DNA of 56,502 nt from Butyriboletus loyo (GCA_038093515.1 JBBPSI010000160.1:1-56502), one strand, 5' to 3'. Positions 33,291 to 46,263 are shown, counted from the stretch's first letter. The notes: generated by a model not told the origin, from the letters alone. Program-made: numbers and translations.

Positions 33291-36200
33291 TCATAGTGCC
33301 CGTCCTCCCTTCCACTCTTGCACGCTCGCCGATCTTGATGCTTCGTCTGGATCTAGCCTGTAAGCCTCGTCACCCGCATACGCCAGCACATGTTGCCGGA
33401 ACCCCTGCGATGCGGAACGCGAATGCGATGGTGCATGCCGAACCTGCATCTCAAACGACTCCCCAGCAGCCCCAGTCCCCATCGAAGACGGTGACTGTGC
33501 ACCATACTTCGGGGGTGGTGGTATCACCGACGTTGGCGACGTTGACGACGTCCCCCGTGAGTGCGACGACTTCTCCCCAATCTCCCCGTTGGGGAAACGG
33601 TACAGCGCAGGTGGTATCTGTGAAGGTATCGGGATATCACTTGAAGAATAATACGACGCATGTGAAGACATCATCAGCGGGTCCGCCTTCTTCGCTTGTA
33701 CGTTCACCATCTCGGACGACCCGACGTTGATCAATGGCGGCGGCGTCGTCGTCCGTTCGACCTCGAGGGAACCGTCAGATCCCACGTGACGCTTCTCGTT
33801 GGCGTCCGGCGACTCGGACAGTACCCGCCTCGGCTCATACACATGCGCCGAGGTGAGCTCAGACGCCGACCGGGCGTGTGGCTCGCGGAACATTGGCGCG
33901 GTCTCGGGATCCGATGATATGCGCGCGTTCTTGGATTCTTTGCGATGCCGGATGCCCAACCGGTCTTTCAAGTCCCCGCTGACCCACATCTCGCGGATGA
34001 TGTCCTTATCTAGAGGCGCGTATGCGGAAGAGGCAAACTTGTAGAGAAAGTGGGGCGCTAGTGGGGCGAAGAGATCAGACGGACTCTATGGGCGCGAGAT
34101 GAGTCCTCGATGGGTTCACTTGCCTAATGCTACCATCACCGAGAAGATGACCGTGGCCCAGAACGTGATGTTACTAAATAGTACTTCCACTTCGTACACG
34201 AACGAGTCCGTGTTGGAGAAGAAGTTGTTGGGTGGGAGGTACGAGTAAATCACAACCCACAGGAGCATCACGAGCGACGATCCGATGACGACGATCCACG
34301 TGATGAACGTCCAACTAGGGTAAGAAAAAGTTCCAGTCAGCACCCACTCCAAGTAGAGCGTGTGGATGTAGAGAACGCACTAGTGAGTGTTCATTCCAAC
34401 GTAGGTGTTCGCGGCAAAGATAGCAGCGATCCCAACCGTGGTACCAAAATCAGCCAGAGAGTCAATGCCCTTGCCGTTCCAGGACGTGGCAAGACCAAGA
34501 GACCAGGCGAGATAAGGAATGAAGAAGACGACAGCAGATTGGTAAAGACCATCAAGCATATACGTCCAGAACTTTATCCGGGTATACTCTAGACCACGAA
34601 TGCCTCGAATGTAAAGCTCAGGGAAAGCCAAAGCCGCTTTCGCGTTGATATCCTGGTCGAATGCTGATAGGTTGGATGTCAGAGGACGACACATTCCCGC
34701 CAAGGCCATTGAAGCCACTTACCGCCAAGAACGACTACCGGGAGTGACGTGAAGATCAAGTTGTAGAAAAGGATGAAACTGTAATCATACAGATATGTCG
34801 CGTCGAAGCTACCCAAGAATATAATATTAATCGCGATAGTTTTCGTGACCACACGCGATGACTTACTAGCAGTAGAAAAGATACCAAAACATGGCCAATG
34901 TCCAAATCACGTTCTATTAACCGGAATCGATCAGTTCAACCAAACCTACGAAAAAAACGACGGCAGGCAAAAGACCTTGTAGAAGAAGTTGCTATGCATG
35001 TCGGCGATGCGCTGATATGACCAGCGCCCATGAACGAGAAGCAACTTTGTCAGGAACCTAAACTGGCCAAAGGCGTAGTCTGCTGACATCGCAGCCTGTG
35101 AACCTTCGTGACCCAACAAGCCACAACCAACGTTGGCTTCCTGAATCATCGCCACGTCGTTGGCACCGTCACCGATGGACAAGGTCATCGCTTTACGACC
35201 CTCCTTGACCTAGACAAGCCCATGAGTCTATGTGCTCTTGGGGAGAAAGGACGGACATACCAGCTTCACCGTCAACGCCTTCTGAGCCGGCGACACGCGG
35301 CAACACACGACCGTCTCACACTGCGTGCCAAGATTGAGAAATAACGGTTTGATGTCTGGTGTCAACGCATATCGTAACGTCTCGCCGTCGATCACGACCG
35401 CAAACGCAGCCTGGGCGCCAGGTACAAAGCCTCGTCTACGCGGGTCCAAGGATGGTGGACCTAATACGGACGCAATCTTGTTTAGTCCTGCTTCGATTTG
35501 TGCACGCGTTTCCTCAGGGGTATCAGCTGATAGGATCATAACCTCCATGTCTGCCTTGAGCAAGTTACAGCTGAATCCGATCTCGATGGCCGTCTGCAGC
35601 TTATCGCCTGGGAGGGATATATTAAGCGAAAGGAAACCCACCTATTCGACGTCTTGCTCACCTGTGAGAATCCACAACTTGATACCCGCGCGATGCAATG
35701 TCTCGATCGCCTCTGGGACACCCTCCTGCAACTTGTCTTCCAGTGCCGTGGCGCCAAGCAACAAAAGCTCTTGCTCAATGTTGGACGCTGCCTTCTCGAC
35801 CTCTTCTTCCCTGTTTTCCGTCGCCGTGGTCGCCGCATCGTACGTCCTTACCCACATCAAGAACTCATCCTCCGTCAATACCCTGTACGCAATACAAAGC
35901 GTCCTCAGCCCCCCATTCGCAAACATGTCCATATCTTTCGCCGTCTTCTCCTTCAACGCCGTACTGACACTGGCCGAAAGCCGCCCATAAACGACCGAGT
36001 CCGCACCTTTGCAATACAAGACGATCCGGCCGTCCGGCGTGCGCACGATCACACTCATCCGCTTCCGCGTACTGTTGAACTCGAGCGTCTTCAACATCGT
36101 ATACCGCTCAGGCTGTCCCATCACCTCGATATCGATCGTATCTTTGGACTTGCCCACGAACGGAAACCCAACATCTCTTGCTGCAGCCACGAGCGCAGCC

Positions 36201-38649
36201 TCGTCCGGCGACTCTGCCTTGTACTCCAGGTACCATGGTTTCTCCGCCTGCTCCGGCTTGTCCGCGAGGACGGTGTGGCAGATGGCCAGCCCACGGAAAA
36301 AGGCGGAGATGTGCCCTGTTTGTTCGGATGTCCGGTCCGTGATGTCCTCGGCGAGCTTGGGCGAGACGAGTGTGAGCTTGTCCATCTGCGCGTATCGGTT
36401 CTTGAAGACCTTTGTGAGAGTGGATATCATGGCGTCTTTGAGCAGCGCCAGCCTGCGCGCAAGTTCCTCGGGAACGACAGCGTCCGCTCGCCCTTCTCTC
36501 GTCGCTGCGCCACGTTGCGCTTCCGTGATACCCTCCCCGTACACCACCCCGTGAATGGAGCATTTTTGGAACTCCATGACGTTCTGTGTAAGTGTACCGG
36601 TCTTGTCGGAAAAGACGTATTCAATCTGCCCGAGGTCGTCAGAGATACCCCAGTTCTTGGGGACGCAAGCGGTGTCAAAGGGTTTGTAGTACATGTCGAT
36701 GTCTTGTGCGATGAAGTAGGCTTGGATCGTCTTGACGATTTCGATCGAGATGAAGAGCGATATGGGGACGATGTTTTGGAATGCAATGAGGCAGGAGCTG
36801 CAACATCGCATTAGATCGGTGCAGATGCGCCATGGAGGACCAGACTCACACAAAGGTAACGAGCGCATTGAGCGCGGGAGAGTTCGTCGAATCTACACCC
36901 GGTTCATAAATCTTCACGCTCGTATCCGAGCGACCATCCAAGATGCCATAGACCACTGCAGAGAGGGTACAGATGATGAGCAGGAAGACAAAATTGACAA
37001 TGACGTTGAAGTTGGTCTCCTTGGCGATCTTGGACTGCTTCGATGGTGTTTTGCCTCCGTTCAAGTAGATCTTGGTGTCCGGGCCCGTGAAGAGGACCAA
37101 ACCGATGATCCAAGCTGTGTTCCGTACAGTGCAGCCACGAAGGAGCAGTTCATTGATCGTGACACCTTCCTTTCGAGAGTCCCCATTGGTGGGGTCTGTA
37201 TAGCGCAAAACTCCGCTGTACAGGTACAAATTCTGGTGAGGTGGCTCCGATTCGAGGACGAACGATGATTTTTCGATGTCTTCCTCCGAGGTAATGGAAG
37301 AGGTCGCGTGGAGAGCCCTGCGTGGTTTCAAGTTCGTCTCCCCGTCCAGGTTCTTCGTCTCCAGGTAGCAGAGCCCATCCGGATCCGACGTTGACAATAC
37401 GACCACGTCCGCTGGGACCTGCTCATTCTCCCTCAATAGCACAATGTCCCCAACGTCCAACTTTTTCCACAGCGTCCTCTCCCATCTCGCGGTCCCGCCG
37501 GTCCTCCGCTTCCAGTCAATAACCCCAAACGACGACCGAGAAGGTATGCTCTGCTGGTATGCCGAAAATGACTTGTGTTGGCCCGAAGACCCAACCTCTG
37601 GCGCAGGGGGTGACCCAGGAGGATACGTATGTGAATCGACACTGGCAATGTCCTCAAGTTGTCTCCCACCCGCACCGGTCGGTCTCCCAACGCTGAGTGT
37701 ACTCTCGCTGAAGTCCATCGTACTCACGCTGGCCCGGTCGCCATCGCCAGCCTTGCTGAGCACGATCCGCATTCCCTCGCCCGCTTCCTTTTCACGGAGC
37801 TTTTGAACACCTCTGGAGACCTTTCCTGGAGCATTGATACGGAAGAGTCGCTGGTACCAGGGACGAGGATCAAGAAGCTGATTCACGTTGCGCCATTGGC
37901 CGAGACGGGTGACAGCGGAAGTGTTGACTTCTTCGTCGAGCTGTGCGCGGCGGTAGTCCTCGACGCCATCTTTGATAGCAGTGACGACGAGAATGAAGAG
38001 GAGAGGTAACGCAGCGGTCGATGCAGAGGCAGCTCCAAAGATGGAAAATACTGCGACGCGTTAGGAGGAGAGGGGGTCAATAGAGACACACTCACACTGG
38101 AATACGACCAGGACCAAGAAGTAGATGTTGGCTATTCTGTGAAGGGACGTCAATTGGCGTGGACATTGTAGGACAGGTGGTCTTACCTGTGAAATTGCTC
38201 AAAGAGGTTCTTGGGGAGGAACGTGAGTACGGTGTATCCTATAGACGGTGAGGTGTGAGAGAGTACGAGTAAGTGGAGGACTCACTGCTCGTCCGTACTT
38301 TGTTCCTAGCATACCTAACGAGTGGTTGGCCATTTTGATCGACTTCCACAGCGGAAAGCGGGGTATTGATGTATACATTCCTGCGCTGACCATGTATTTG
38401 TGTGCCAGTCGCAACGGTAGGTGTGTCTGAGATGACGGAACCAGCAGTCTTTGGACGCTTCTCTCTTCTGAAGAAGATTGAGCGTTTTCTGCGAGCTGAC
38501 CTCCGCTCGGCGCGTAACTCTGAGCGAATGGATTCAGCGATGGCGGATGCTGCGGTGCGCACGGTGTGGAGACGGAGGTCTGGGTCGATCTGTGCATCGT
38601 TGTCGTCGTCGTATTGATCTGGTTGGGGATGGCGCTTGAACAGAGTCAT
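33291..38649 (-). CDS. DNF1: P4-type ATPase, phospholipid flippase (Dnf1/Dnf2-like)
   Basis: Membrane pump that flips phospholipids to the cytosolic leaflet. The start at 38649 gives a basic cytosolic N-terminus ([20 protein letters not shown]). Then come [30 protein letters not shown], and the actuator domain with [20 protein letters not shown] and DGET (about 37335-37346). The phosphorylation site is DKTGTLTQN (DKTGT at 36594-36608), the nucleotide domain includes [18 protein letters not shown] and [10 protein letters not shown], and the hinge is [13 protein letters not shown] (about 35157-35174). The last membrane helices and a Ser-rich tail ending WKGGRAL follow. It is cut by a dozen or so short introns, not all resolved; length is roughly 1,500 residues. 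The [12 protein letters not shown] wording favours the Dnf1/2 branch over Drs2 or Neo1. No damage seen. Such pumps work with a Cdc50-type subunit, not present here. Confidence 0.9.
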
Positions 38650-39249
38650 TTTCCTGGTATTGAATTATGGACAGGGTATTCTGAAACGGTCCCGAATACC
38701 GAAAGCCAGCACGGAAGGACCTGAGGATAAGGAATGGAATGAGAGTCGAAGGGATGGGTCTCGTTGCACGCAGCACTCGGTGCGGCAGTGTATTATAACA
38801 GCGGTGCGTTTCCAATCAGAGATGACCCCAAACACTCTCAACTTTCTGAATCTTCACCCAGCTTTGGCAGGTTTCCTTTTTTTCTTTGGACAACTGACTA
38901 GTCTAGTACTGATACAATAAGGCGGAAGGCCGTTTGGTCCAAGGAGAAGCTCTTACCCACGTCCTGCACTTAGTACAGGCTCCGTAAATTACCTGGTATC
39001 CCACCTGGGTAAAATGCGTTGGACCGGGTGTGAATTACTTTATTTATTTTTATTTGGTGGACTTAGCTAGTCCGCAATTGTCACAGCCTCAAATCATGAA
39101 ACACGTCGAGTTTCGACCTCAGTTGAGGTGTCGAGGGACTACATACGCTTCACTTGTTGAGACCAGGCCTAATTCAGTTCACTGTTGTCCTGGTCAACTG
39201 TGAATTGGATTAGACCGGTGCTCAGAATGACCTACTTTTTCTTTTCGCA
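38650..39249. other. flippase upstream region
   Basis: No gene seen. The flippase promoter should lie here. A T-rich run occurs near 39036-39055. Confidence 0.5.
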
Positions 39250-41160
39250 GCGCACACAGCACATCCAGGATGTCCCTCACGAAACTACTCGGCAAAGGCG
39301 CGTCGCAATCATTAGCGCTGGCGCAGCGGTTGTCTGACCTCCTAAGCAGGCATGTCCACCGCCTACGCCCTCTCTTTTCACCTTGCTCGTTTTTCTTCGA
39401 TCCACCGGGGCGCATGGCCACGTCCATCCCACTCAACAAGTCCAAGTACGGCGCCGACTACATCAACAACGGTGTCCAGGGCGCGAGTCCCGTGTTCTAC
39501 AACACCTACGTCGTGTCCGACGAGCTCAGTTCCAAAGCATCCCCTATGGATATACAAGTCAGTTTTGGACGCAACCCCGACGCCGACCTCTGGTCCAACG
39601 TATTGTCTGCCCATCGATAGGTCCGTTCCAGTCACCTCGCGCGCATCAGACGACCCCAGCTTATTTCTCAGGTTCTGCTCCGACATTCGAAAATTTGGAC
39701 GCGTATTGAAAGTCATCAAGGCTCTGGAGCCCCTGTTTGCAGTCTCCGGCGACGCGATGTTGAGAATGTCTAGGTTCTCGCAAACATTTTCTTTTCTTTC
39801 ATATCGTTACTCTTTCCTCCGACAAACTACATCACAAAGACTTTGGAAAAGTCGTCGTCCATCCCCTTGTCGCCCTCCTCTTCAGTACAGGTAACCAAAC
39901 CCCCTTGCGATCTTAGACCGTGTCTTCATGGACCCCTCTATGCGCCTCACGAGTCGTGATTTCACATCGTCTTTCCATTTCTTCACATGGCACTTGGTCT
40001 CCGTTCGAGTACTCTCCTCGCGTCGATCCCAGCAATGCGTGCCCGTCGCTATTATATCAGGCATGGGCAGACGAGGTTCAATCCCGTGGTAGCGTCGCTC
40101 TCTGTACGCAACGGCAGGTCACTCGGGTCGTTCGCGGAGATCACGTACATAAGCCGTCTCACAAGTCAAACGTGCAACTCTGGAGCCGTCGGACGGGCGG
40201 GACCGACGAGGAACAACGTGTCCGAGAACCCATTGGGACGGAGACATGTGCAGAGTCCGATGTGTTGATCATGGCGGTTGATGCGGACTCGGCGCCCAAG
40301 ATCCTCGGAAAGAACGCAAGCTGGTTGGAGATACAGATAGTAGGCAATGTCAAGGTGAGTACGCATGTGGTCGGCTCCTCCTCACCGAATCGATCCCACG
40401 TCCAGTATCTATGGGATATCAGCGTCACACATAGCGACCTGGATTACATGGACGAGGTAATCCCGAGGTTTCGTCGTCCGCCAGCGTTCGGTCACGGATG
40501 GTAGGCTACATGTCAGTACTACCGCTTCCATTACGATCCCTCGCTCAACTCCTCGCGTACGGACGAAGACGCAAAGAAAGCATATGAGCTTGCACAGCGA
40601 GAATTTGCGCCCCTGTACTCTATCCGGAGCTACTCCGACGGCAAGAAAAAGGTCGAGATGATGTTTGACCTTACCAATTACCAACCACAAGTATCGTTGA
40701 GCCCGTCGCTCCATCTAACCATGTCGCTCACCCAAACCCGAACTCAGTTCAAGGGCGAGGATCCTCGCAGCCCTCAGACACCCTCGAGTATGGCGCGTCC
40801 GCCGGGTCCACTCCCACCGCTCTTATATGTCTTCCAAACCATTTTCCTCGACCGTGACAGGAACAGCGAGAAATGTAGCAAGGGCGACATCAAACCCGAG
40901 AACGTCATCTACGAAAAGTGGCAGAAACAACAGAGTCATAGGTGGCAACATTATGCCGGGACGATGCCCTGCATGACGCGCATCAACGGCAAGGTAGGCG
41001 TGTCTCGTCTCGTTTTCTTGTGGAACCCGGGGTGCTCAACGACGAATGGCTAACACCATACCTCGCGGTAGGATACCAGGTTTTTGCTAGCGTGGTCGCT
41101 GACTGGTGACATACCATTTTCCAACTCACAGATAATATGTCCATATCGTACTGTTCCCAA
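39250..41160 (+). pseudogene. decayed FAD-dependent amine-oxidase-like gene
   Basis: Pieces of one fungal FAD/NAD(P)-binding oxidoreductase occur in order but in different frames: RRVAIISAGAA near 39300, MSTAYALSFHLARF at 39352, FFDPPGRMATSIPLNKSKYG-ADYINNGVQG at 39400-39470, LFLRFCSDIRKFGRVLKVIK at 39665-39720, DVLIMAVDADSAPKILGKNA at 40258-40320, YLWDISVTHSDLDYMDE at 40407-40456, and VIYEKWQKQQSHRWQHYAG near 40905-40960. At least two frameshifts separate the first three pieces, a stop follows NVLSAHR at 39618, and the dinucleotide motif expected as GAGAAG reads SAGAAV at its ends. Some breaks could be unrecognised introns, but the early shifts cannot. Called a pseudogene from the sequence; the family was recognised from memory of related fungal proteins. 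Confidence 0.7.
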
Positions 41161-41688
41161 CGTTTCCCCGTCTTTCGACAAGGACGGAGAAAAGTCGTAA
41201 CCATAGAATAGTTCACTTCAGTCACAAACCAAATCTAGAGTATAGACAACCGACCACCGCGACGAAATTTCATGGCGTCGAAGCTGACCATTATGATCCT
41301 AATAAACCAAGAACGACGCTCCAGCGGATAAGAAATTTTGTCACATGTGGAGTGGCGGAGGACATGTCATAAAAAGGCAAAGAGGACGACGAAAGCAAAA
41401 CCAAGAACGATGCGGAAAAAGAAAGAGACATAACTGCACAGGAGCTAGCGTCAACGCACACGGGGGAAGGCAGAGAGAGAACGGAGCTATGGGTATTGGG
41501 ACAAGGGATGTCGAGGAGGAGGGGGCTACAGAACACCGACAGGGATAATAATAGGTTGTGATGTACATTTGCTCTGCGAAAAAACTCTTAACGATGGGAA
41601 TAATAGCGCGATATTCCACTGATCCTATTTTGAGGATATGTGCATCTCATGTGATCATGCCTGAGAGGCATTCAGCGGATGAGATAGA
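41161..41688. other. gene-free spacer
   Basis: No gene seen; purine-rich on the plus strand near 41370-41480. It should include the 3' UTR of the basic protein gene on the minus strand. Confidence 0.45.
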
Positions 41689-42416
41689 TCATCGAGTCTC
41701 ATCCGGACTCACATCATCTTCTGTTTCGGCGGTGGCTTCCGCTTCGGGCTCCTCTGCGATCGGCTCAGCAGGTGCGGGTGCAGCATTTTCGTCCGTGGGT
41801 GCATCCGCCTGAAAAGCTCGTCATGGTCTGCATGGCATTGCGGAGATAACGCATCTCACCTTGGAGGCAGGTTTCCTCGAGCCTGCTCTCGATGCAGGCT
41901 TCCGGGCGGTCGAGGCCGGTTTCGCAGACGCCCGTGATGAGGGCTTGGTAACCTTTGATGCGGGTTTCTCAGATGTGGCCTTGGAGGCCGGTTTAATGGC
42001 AGAGGCCTTGGATTCAGGCTTGGCAGCGGCCGCCTTCGAATCAGGTTTGGCCTGTCGTACCACCACCACAAGTAAGCTCCCAGGCCGCCTGCACACGATG
42101 GAACCAAACGCACCTTTTTAGATGGCGGGGTGTCTCCCGCCTCAGCGGCGGCAGGCTCGGTGGGCTTCTCCACGTCCTTGTCGACAGCGGTGCGTTTCCT
42201 ACCTCTGGCAGACTTGGGCTTGGATTCCTCTGCGGTTGCGTCGGCAGATTGCTTGGCCTCGCCTTCCGTCTCGTCGGCGGCCTTGACTTTCTTTGCACGG
42301 GGTTTCGCGGCCCTCTTTGGTGGGGCATCGACCTTTGGTTGTTCTTTTATGCGCGAGGAGCGACGTGGCTCTGCTGGAGCGTCTATGGAAAGGGGTGCAG
42401 CTGGTTTACGAGGCAT
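41689..42416 (-). CDS. basic Ala/Lys/Pro-rich protein, probably nuclear
   Basis: Three exons join in phase: 42416-42114, 42051-41860 and 41808-41689, giving 204 residues. The start is MPRKPAAPLSIDAPAEPRRS then SRIKEQPK. The middle has basic tracts (KRAAKPRAKKVK, RGRKRTAVDKD) and a series of about ten short repeats of the type KP-(A/E/D)SK-A around residues 102-160. The last exon is strongly acidic (ADAPTDENAAPAPAEPIAEE). The basic/acidic layout, RRSSRI and the nuclear-localisation-like KR clusters suggest a chromatin or nucleolar protein, but no domain is recognised and this is inference. Introns are GT-AG. Confidence 0.8.
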
Positions 42417-42861
42417 CGCACGAGGGGAAGGATATGTGGGGGGGAGAAGTGTGAAGGGAGACGCGCTTGACCCTATTCACTTGAACTTTATCATCTCTGG
42501 CATTTACTATGATCAACAAACAAAACTCGATCACGTGACTCGAGTGCGCGTACACACGCACAAACAAACACCCATCCCATTCTGCGCACGGATCCGTTTA
42601 CACATTCTGGATCCAAACTGTCGTTCTACCCAATTTTGAGTTTACCTCCTGGTTTACTGGACAGATAGTAATATCGACATATTCTTGCAACCAATTCTAC
42701 GCGGGTGCTAGGGCTAGTATCAGAGCATACACAATGATGGCGGCAGCTCATAAGTTGGAAATGTGAGGGTTTTGTCCAAGCAATTTGGATTGGAATACAT
42801 AGGGTAAGCCCCAAACTGACAGGCAAAAGCGGTCTGACGGTTTGGATCCAGCTACATAAAA
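42417..42861. other. intergenic spacer
   Basis: No gene seen. It should hold the promoter of the basic-protein gene and the 3' UTR of the peroxiredoxin, both on the minus strand. Confidence 0.5.
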
Positions 42862-43628
42862 TTACAGTAACGCAAGCAAATGCTCCGCGCCAGTCACCTG
42901 GACGGTGCTCGGTACCTCTTCGACCTAGAGCCGACATGAGCGATGGAACTACCGAACCGAATCGAGACGAACCCGAATGTGTTTGACAACCAAATCTTCC
43001 AAGATCAACGCATAGCGCGTGGTGCGGATACCAAGGCCGCGGGCGGACAGATCGATGGAGAGTCCGATCGACGCGGACCACTCTGCACCCGTATCGCTGA
43101 GGGCAACGATCTGTTACGATAATGAGGGTCTTTTTTCGCGTGCAATCAGGCATTATTCACCTTGTCTTTGAGTCCCTCTACACGGGCCCATCCACTCATC
43201 ACAAACGGATCATTTGCCGCGATCACGACGATGGCGTCGATGCCTTTCTCTTTGAACAGTTCATAGTTTTTGACATAGCCAGGGAGGTGGTTCACATGGC
43301 AGGTAGGCTATCGGAGACGTCAATTGAGCTGGAGATCGAACGAATCGGTTGCGCACGGTGAACGCGCCGGGAACAGCAAACACCACGACCTTCTTTCCAG
43401 CCCACTCTTTGGCGATGGAGTAGGTAGAGACTGAGAGTCTGCAGTGAGATTTTTGTGGGGAGTGGGCTTAGCGATAGCACGTACTGGTTCCACAGACAGA
43501 CTAGCTCGGTTGGGAGTGTGAGTAGATGATCTTGATAAGCTGAGACGTACCAGATCGTCGAGCTCGGGCGCATAGGAAATGTAGGAAAAAGTGGCTTCTG
43601 GAACTTTGTCACCGACTGCGATGGTCAT
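42862..43628 (-). CDS. Prx5/AHP1-type peroxiredoxin
   Basis: Thiol peroxidase that reduces H2O2 and alkyl hydroperoxides using thioredoxin or a similar donor. Six exons join in phase: 43628-43551, 43500-43485, 43430-43357, 43307-43161, 43110-42973 and 42924-42862, for 171 residues, the normal length. It starts MTIAVGDKVPEATFSYISYA. The second exon is 16 nt and gives SVCGT. The peroxidatic Cys is C59 in GAFTPTCHVNHLPGY, created by splicing ACC to CCT ACC TGC. Further family blocks are DAIVVIAANDPFVMSGWARV, LSDTGAEWSASIGLSIDLSA and GLGIRTTRYALILEDL. The end is TVQVTGAEHLLALL. All introns are GT-AG. No targeting sequence is evident, so cytosolic or peroxisomal location is open. The gene looks intact. 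Confidence 0.92.
43485..43500 (-). other. 16-nt microexon of the peroxiredoxin
   Basis: Flanked by GCTAG and GTACGT. Without it the frame of the next exon (STYSIAKEWAGKKVVVF) would be lost and the conserved CG would be missing. Confidence 0.8.
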
Positions 43629-43776
43629 GTTTCGCTGAGATTATTGCCGTGGACAAGAAGTGGAAGAAGAGTGCACGAGTCTTATCATTCCGCGATTGGT
43701 GTGGGACGTATTATTCATGAAACGCTCCTTGTCATAGGTCAACCATGCCAAGCTTACCACAGGATTAGTCATATTA

Positions 43777-46263
43777 ATGACCGCAGCTGCCGGTCGTCAT
43801 CCCCTTCAGTCTTCACCGTATGTTGCACGTTTGAGCTTGATGCTGACCCTTCCAGACATCGATCTCGGCCACGGTTCTGGGTCAAGCCTTCCATTTCCCG
43901 TTCTCGCACTCGCCGGAATCTCCACCATCGTCGCCGTAACGGTCAGCGGCGTATCGATATGGCTCCAGCTACGAAACTACAGAAAACCTCTCCTTCAGCG
44001 GTGCGCGTTCTTTGTTCGTGCACATCCGCTGACGACGCTCATCGTCGTGTCTCCAGAATGGTCGTGCGAATCATGGTCATGGTACCATTATACGCGGTGT
44101 CGTCGCTCATCTCACTCTTCTCCTTGGAGGCAGCCTTCTTCATCGATGTCATACGCGACATTTACGAGGTACGTTTACCGATACATCCGTAGCATCCATT
44201 GCTCACGATATTTGTGGCAGGCATTTGTCATATACTGTTTCTTTGTGCTCCTTCTAGACTATCTTGGTGGCGAGCGGTCGCTACTTATCCTCTTGCACGG
44301 TCGACCGCCCATCCCAGCCGTCTTTCCTGTTAGTCTATGGCGTAGCGAGATCGACCCAAGTGATCCATATACATTCCTGTTCCTCAAACGGGGTATTCTG
44401 CGTAGGGTCGTCGTTCCATTCGTCGTTCCCTTTGTGTTCACTCTCAGCTACAAATAGAATACGTGCAAGTCAAGCCTCTTCTTGCGCTTGCGACTTTGAT
44501 CATGAAAGCTACCGGTACCTACAATGAAGGCGACTTTCGCGCTCGAAGCGGATACTTGTACGTGTCTCTCGTGTACAACATTTCCATATGTCTTGCACTC
44601 TGGTGCCTCGCGCTATTCTGGATGTGTGTTCATCAAGACTTGAAACCTTTCCGGTAAGTACGTCTCCCCCTTACACACCCCCACACGCAATGATTTACGC
44701 CTCCAAAGACCTGTCCCTAAATTCCTTTGTGTCAAAGGCATCCTCTTCTTCTCCTTTTGGCAATCCATCGGCATCTCCTTCCTCGTCGCAGTCGGCGTCA
44801 TCACCCGCCTAGGACCCTACACCGACAACGAACACATCTCCGTCGGTCTCACAGACACTCTCATCTGCATCGAAATGCCTTTTTTCGCTGCTGCCCACAT
44901 GTACGCCTTCTCCTACCGCGACTTCACCAAGCCGCCCGCATCAGCAGTAGGCAAGCCCCGTTCACAAATTTATGTCGCGCGTATGACGCTTAGCTATGCG
45001 CTCCGAGACGCGTTTGGGCTCAAGGACCTCGCTGAGGACACGCGTGCCACGCTCCGCGGGAAAGGCATTAATTACCGTGCGTTCGAACCCAGCGAGGGTG
45101 GGATGCATATCGGTGCAGCGAGGGACCGTCGGATCCGTGCTGGGCTCCGCTACACTGCCGGTGGAAAGCATAAATACTGGTTGCCTGAAGTGCACCCCGA
45201 GGGCGACGAGGACATCATTGCCCCTTTGTTTACCGCGGATGCCGAGGATGCGGTGCACGATGCGCCGGACACACAGTATAGGCGTGGAGGGGCGCGGATA
45301 TTGGCGGATGACGTCAACGTGGAGGAGGACGAGTATGCGTTGAGGTTTAGCGATATGTTGGCGGGTCCGGAGGGCGTGGACGAAGTGTTGTACGAACATG
45401 CCAAAAAGTACGTCTTTGGTGATTATTTGTATCCGGTGGTGGACGTGAGTTCGGAGGGGGCGCGTTGGGCGATGTGGGAGGAGGAGGAGAGGGTCGTGCG
45501 AGAGATTACGTCGGGCGGGTTCGGCAGGCATGAGGCGGCGTGCTCTGGGTATGGCGCCACGAAAAGTGGGGAAAGGTGGGCGAGGAAGTACGACGACAAC
45601 GACGCCCAAGATCACGATCGCGATGCCAGAACAAGGACAGGCAGGGTGCACCACGACCATCACGGTCCCCTTTCGTCCTCGCGAACGCGGACGCCCTCTC
45701 CACCACGATCGCGTAAGATCTCTGATTGCCCACCGATGACGTCCGCTAGCCGGGCATACTCCCACCAGGGTTCATCACATTCACCTTCTCAAGTCCTATC
45801 CCGGTTACATCTCCCGCACATCTTATCGTCTTCCTCTGCTTCCTCGTCATCCTCCGCGTCTCCACCGCGCATATCGAAGCGAATGCCGCACACGCCACTC
45901 GTGGAAGAAGATGCGGTGGATCTGGTCGTGCCCGCGCCAGACGGTTTACAGGTACCATCGACGTCGCGTGGACCGCATTCACCGCATTCACCGGCACTGA
46001 TACGGGTATGGGATGAACTGGGTCCGAGCTCGGGTTCGCCGGTTCGGACAGTGGTGGAGGAAGAAGAAAATATAGATAAAAACGAGGAAGGGGCAGTGAG
46101 GCGGGCGGACGCCTCGAACTTGGACGCACGGAGGGGATATGGGGAGGCGCATGTGGTGCAGGAGGATGTTGTGAGAGCGCAGACGCCGCCGGCGTCTACC
46201 CGCTTAGGTAGGTATGGACTCGAGATACCAGAGGTGGAGGATAACGACAATCCGTGGGCGTAA
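43777..46263 (+). CDS. DUF300 / TMEM184 (OST-alpha-like) seven-helix membrane protein
   Basis: Multi-pass membrane protein of the organic-solute-transporter alpha / TMEM184 family; in fungi often vacuolar, role not settled. Five exons join in phase: 43777-44000, 44057-44168, 44221-44401, 44458-44653 and 44709-46263, giving about 755 residues. Blocks are PVLALAGISTIVAVTVSGV, LRNYRKPLLQR, MVVRIMVMVPLYAVSSLISL, DIYEAFVIYCFFVLLLDYLG-GERSLL, QVKPLLALATLIMKATGTYN-EGDF, LVYNISICLALWCLALFW, KGILFFSFWQSIGISFLVAV, DTLICIEMPFFAAAHMYAFS, and YALRDAFGLKDL. The EAFVIYCF and KFLCVKG...FFSFWQ motifs are diagnostic. The last 300 or so residues are a hydrophilic Ser/His/Pro/Glu tail ending DNDNPWA. The open frame at 43777-43857 could hide a 38-bp intron. 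Divergent from the peroxiredoxin, about 150 bp away. Confidence 0.9.

Noticed and set aside
35654..36814. 386-residue open frame antisense to the flippase
   Set aside because: It is the mirror of a strongly coding exon (DKTGT region) and is rich in Arg, His and Leu without any domain; a shadow frame.
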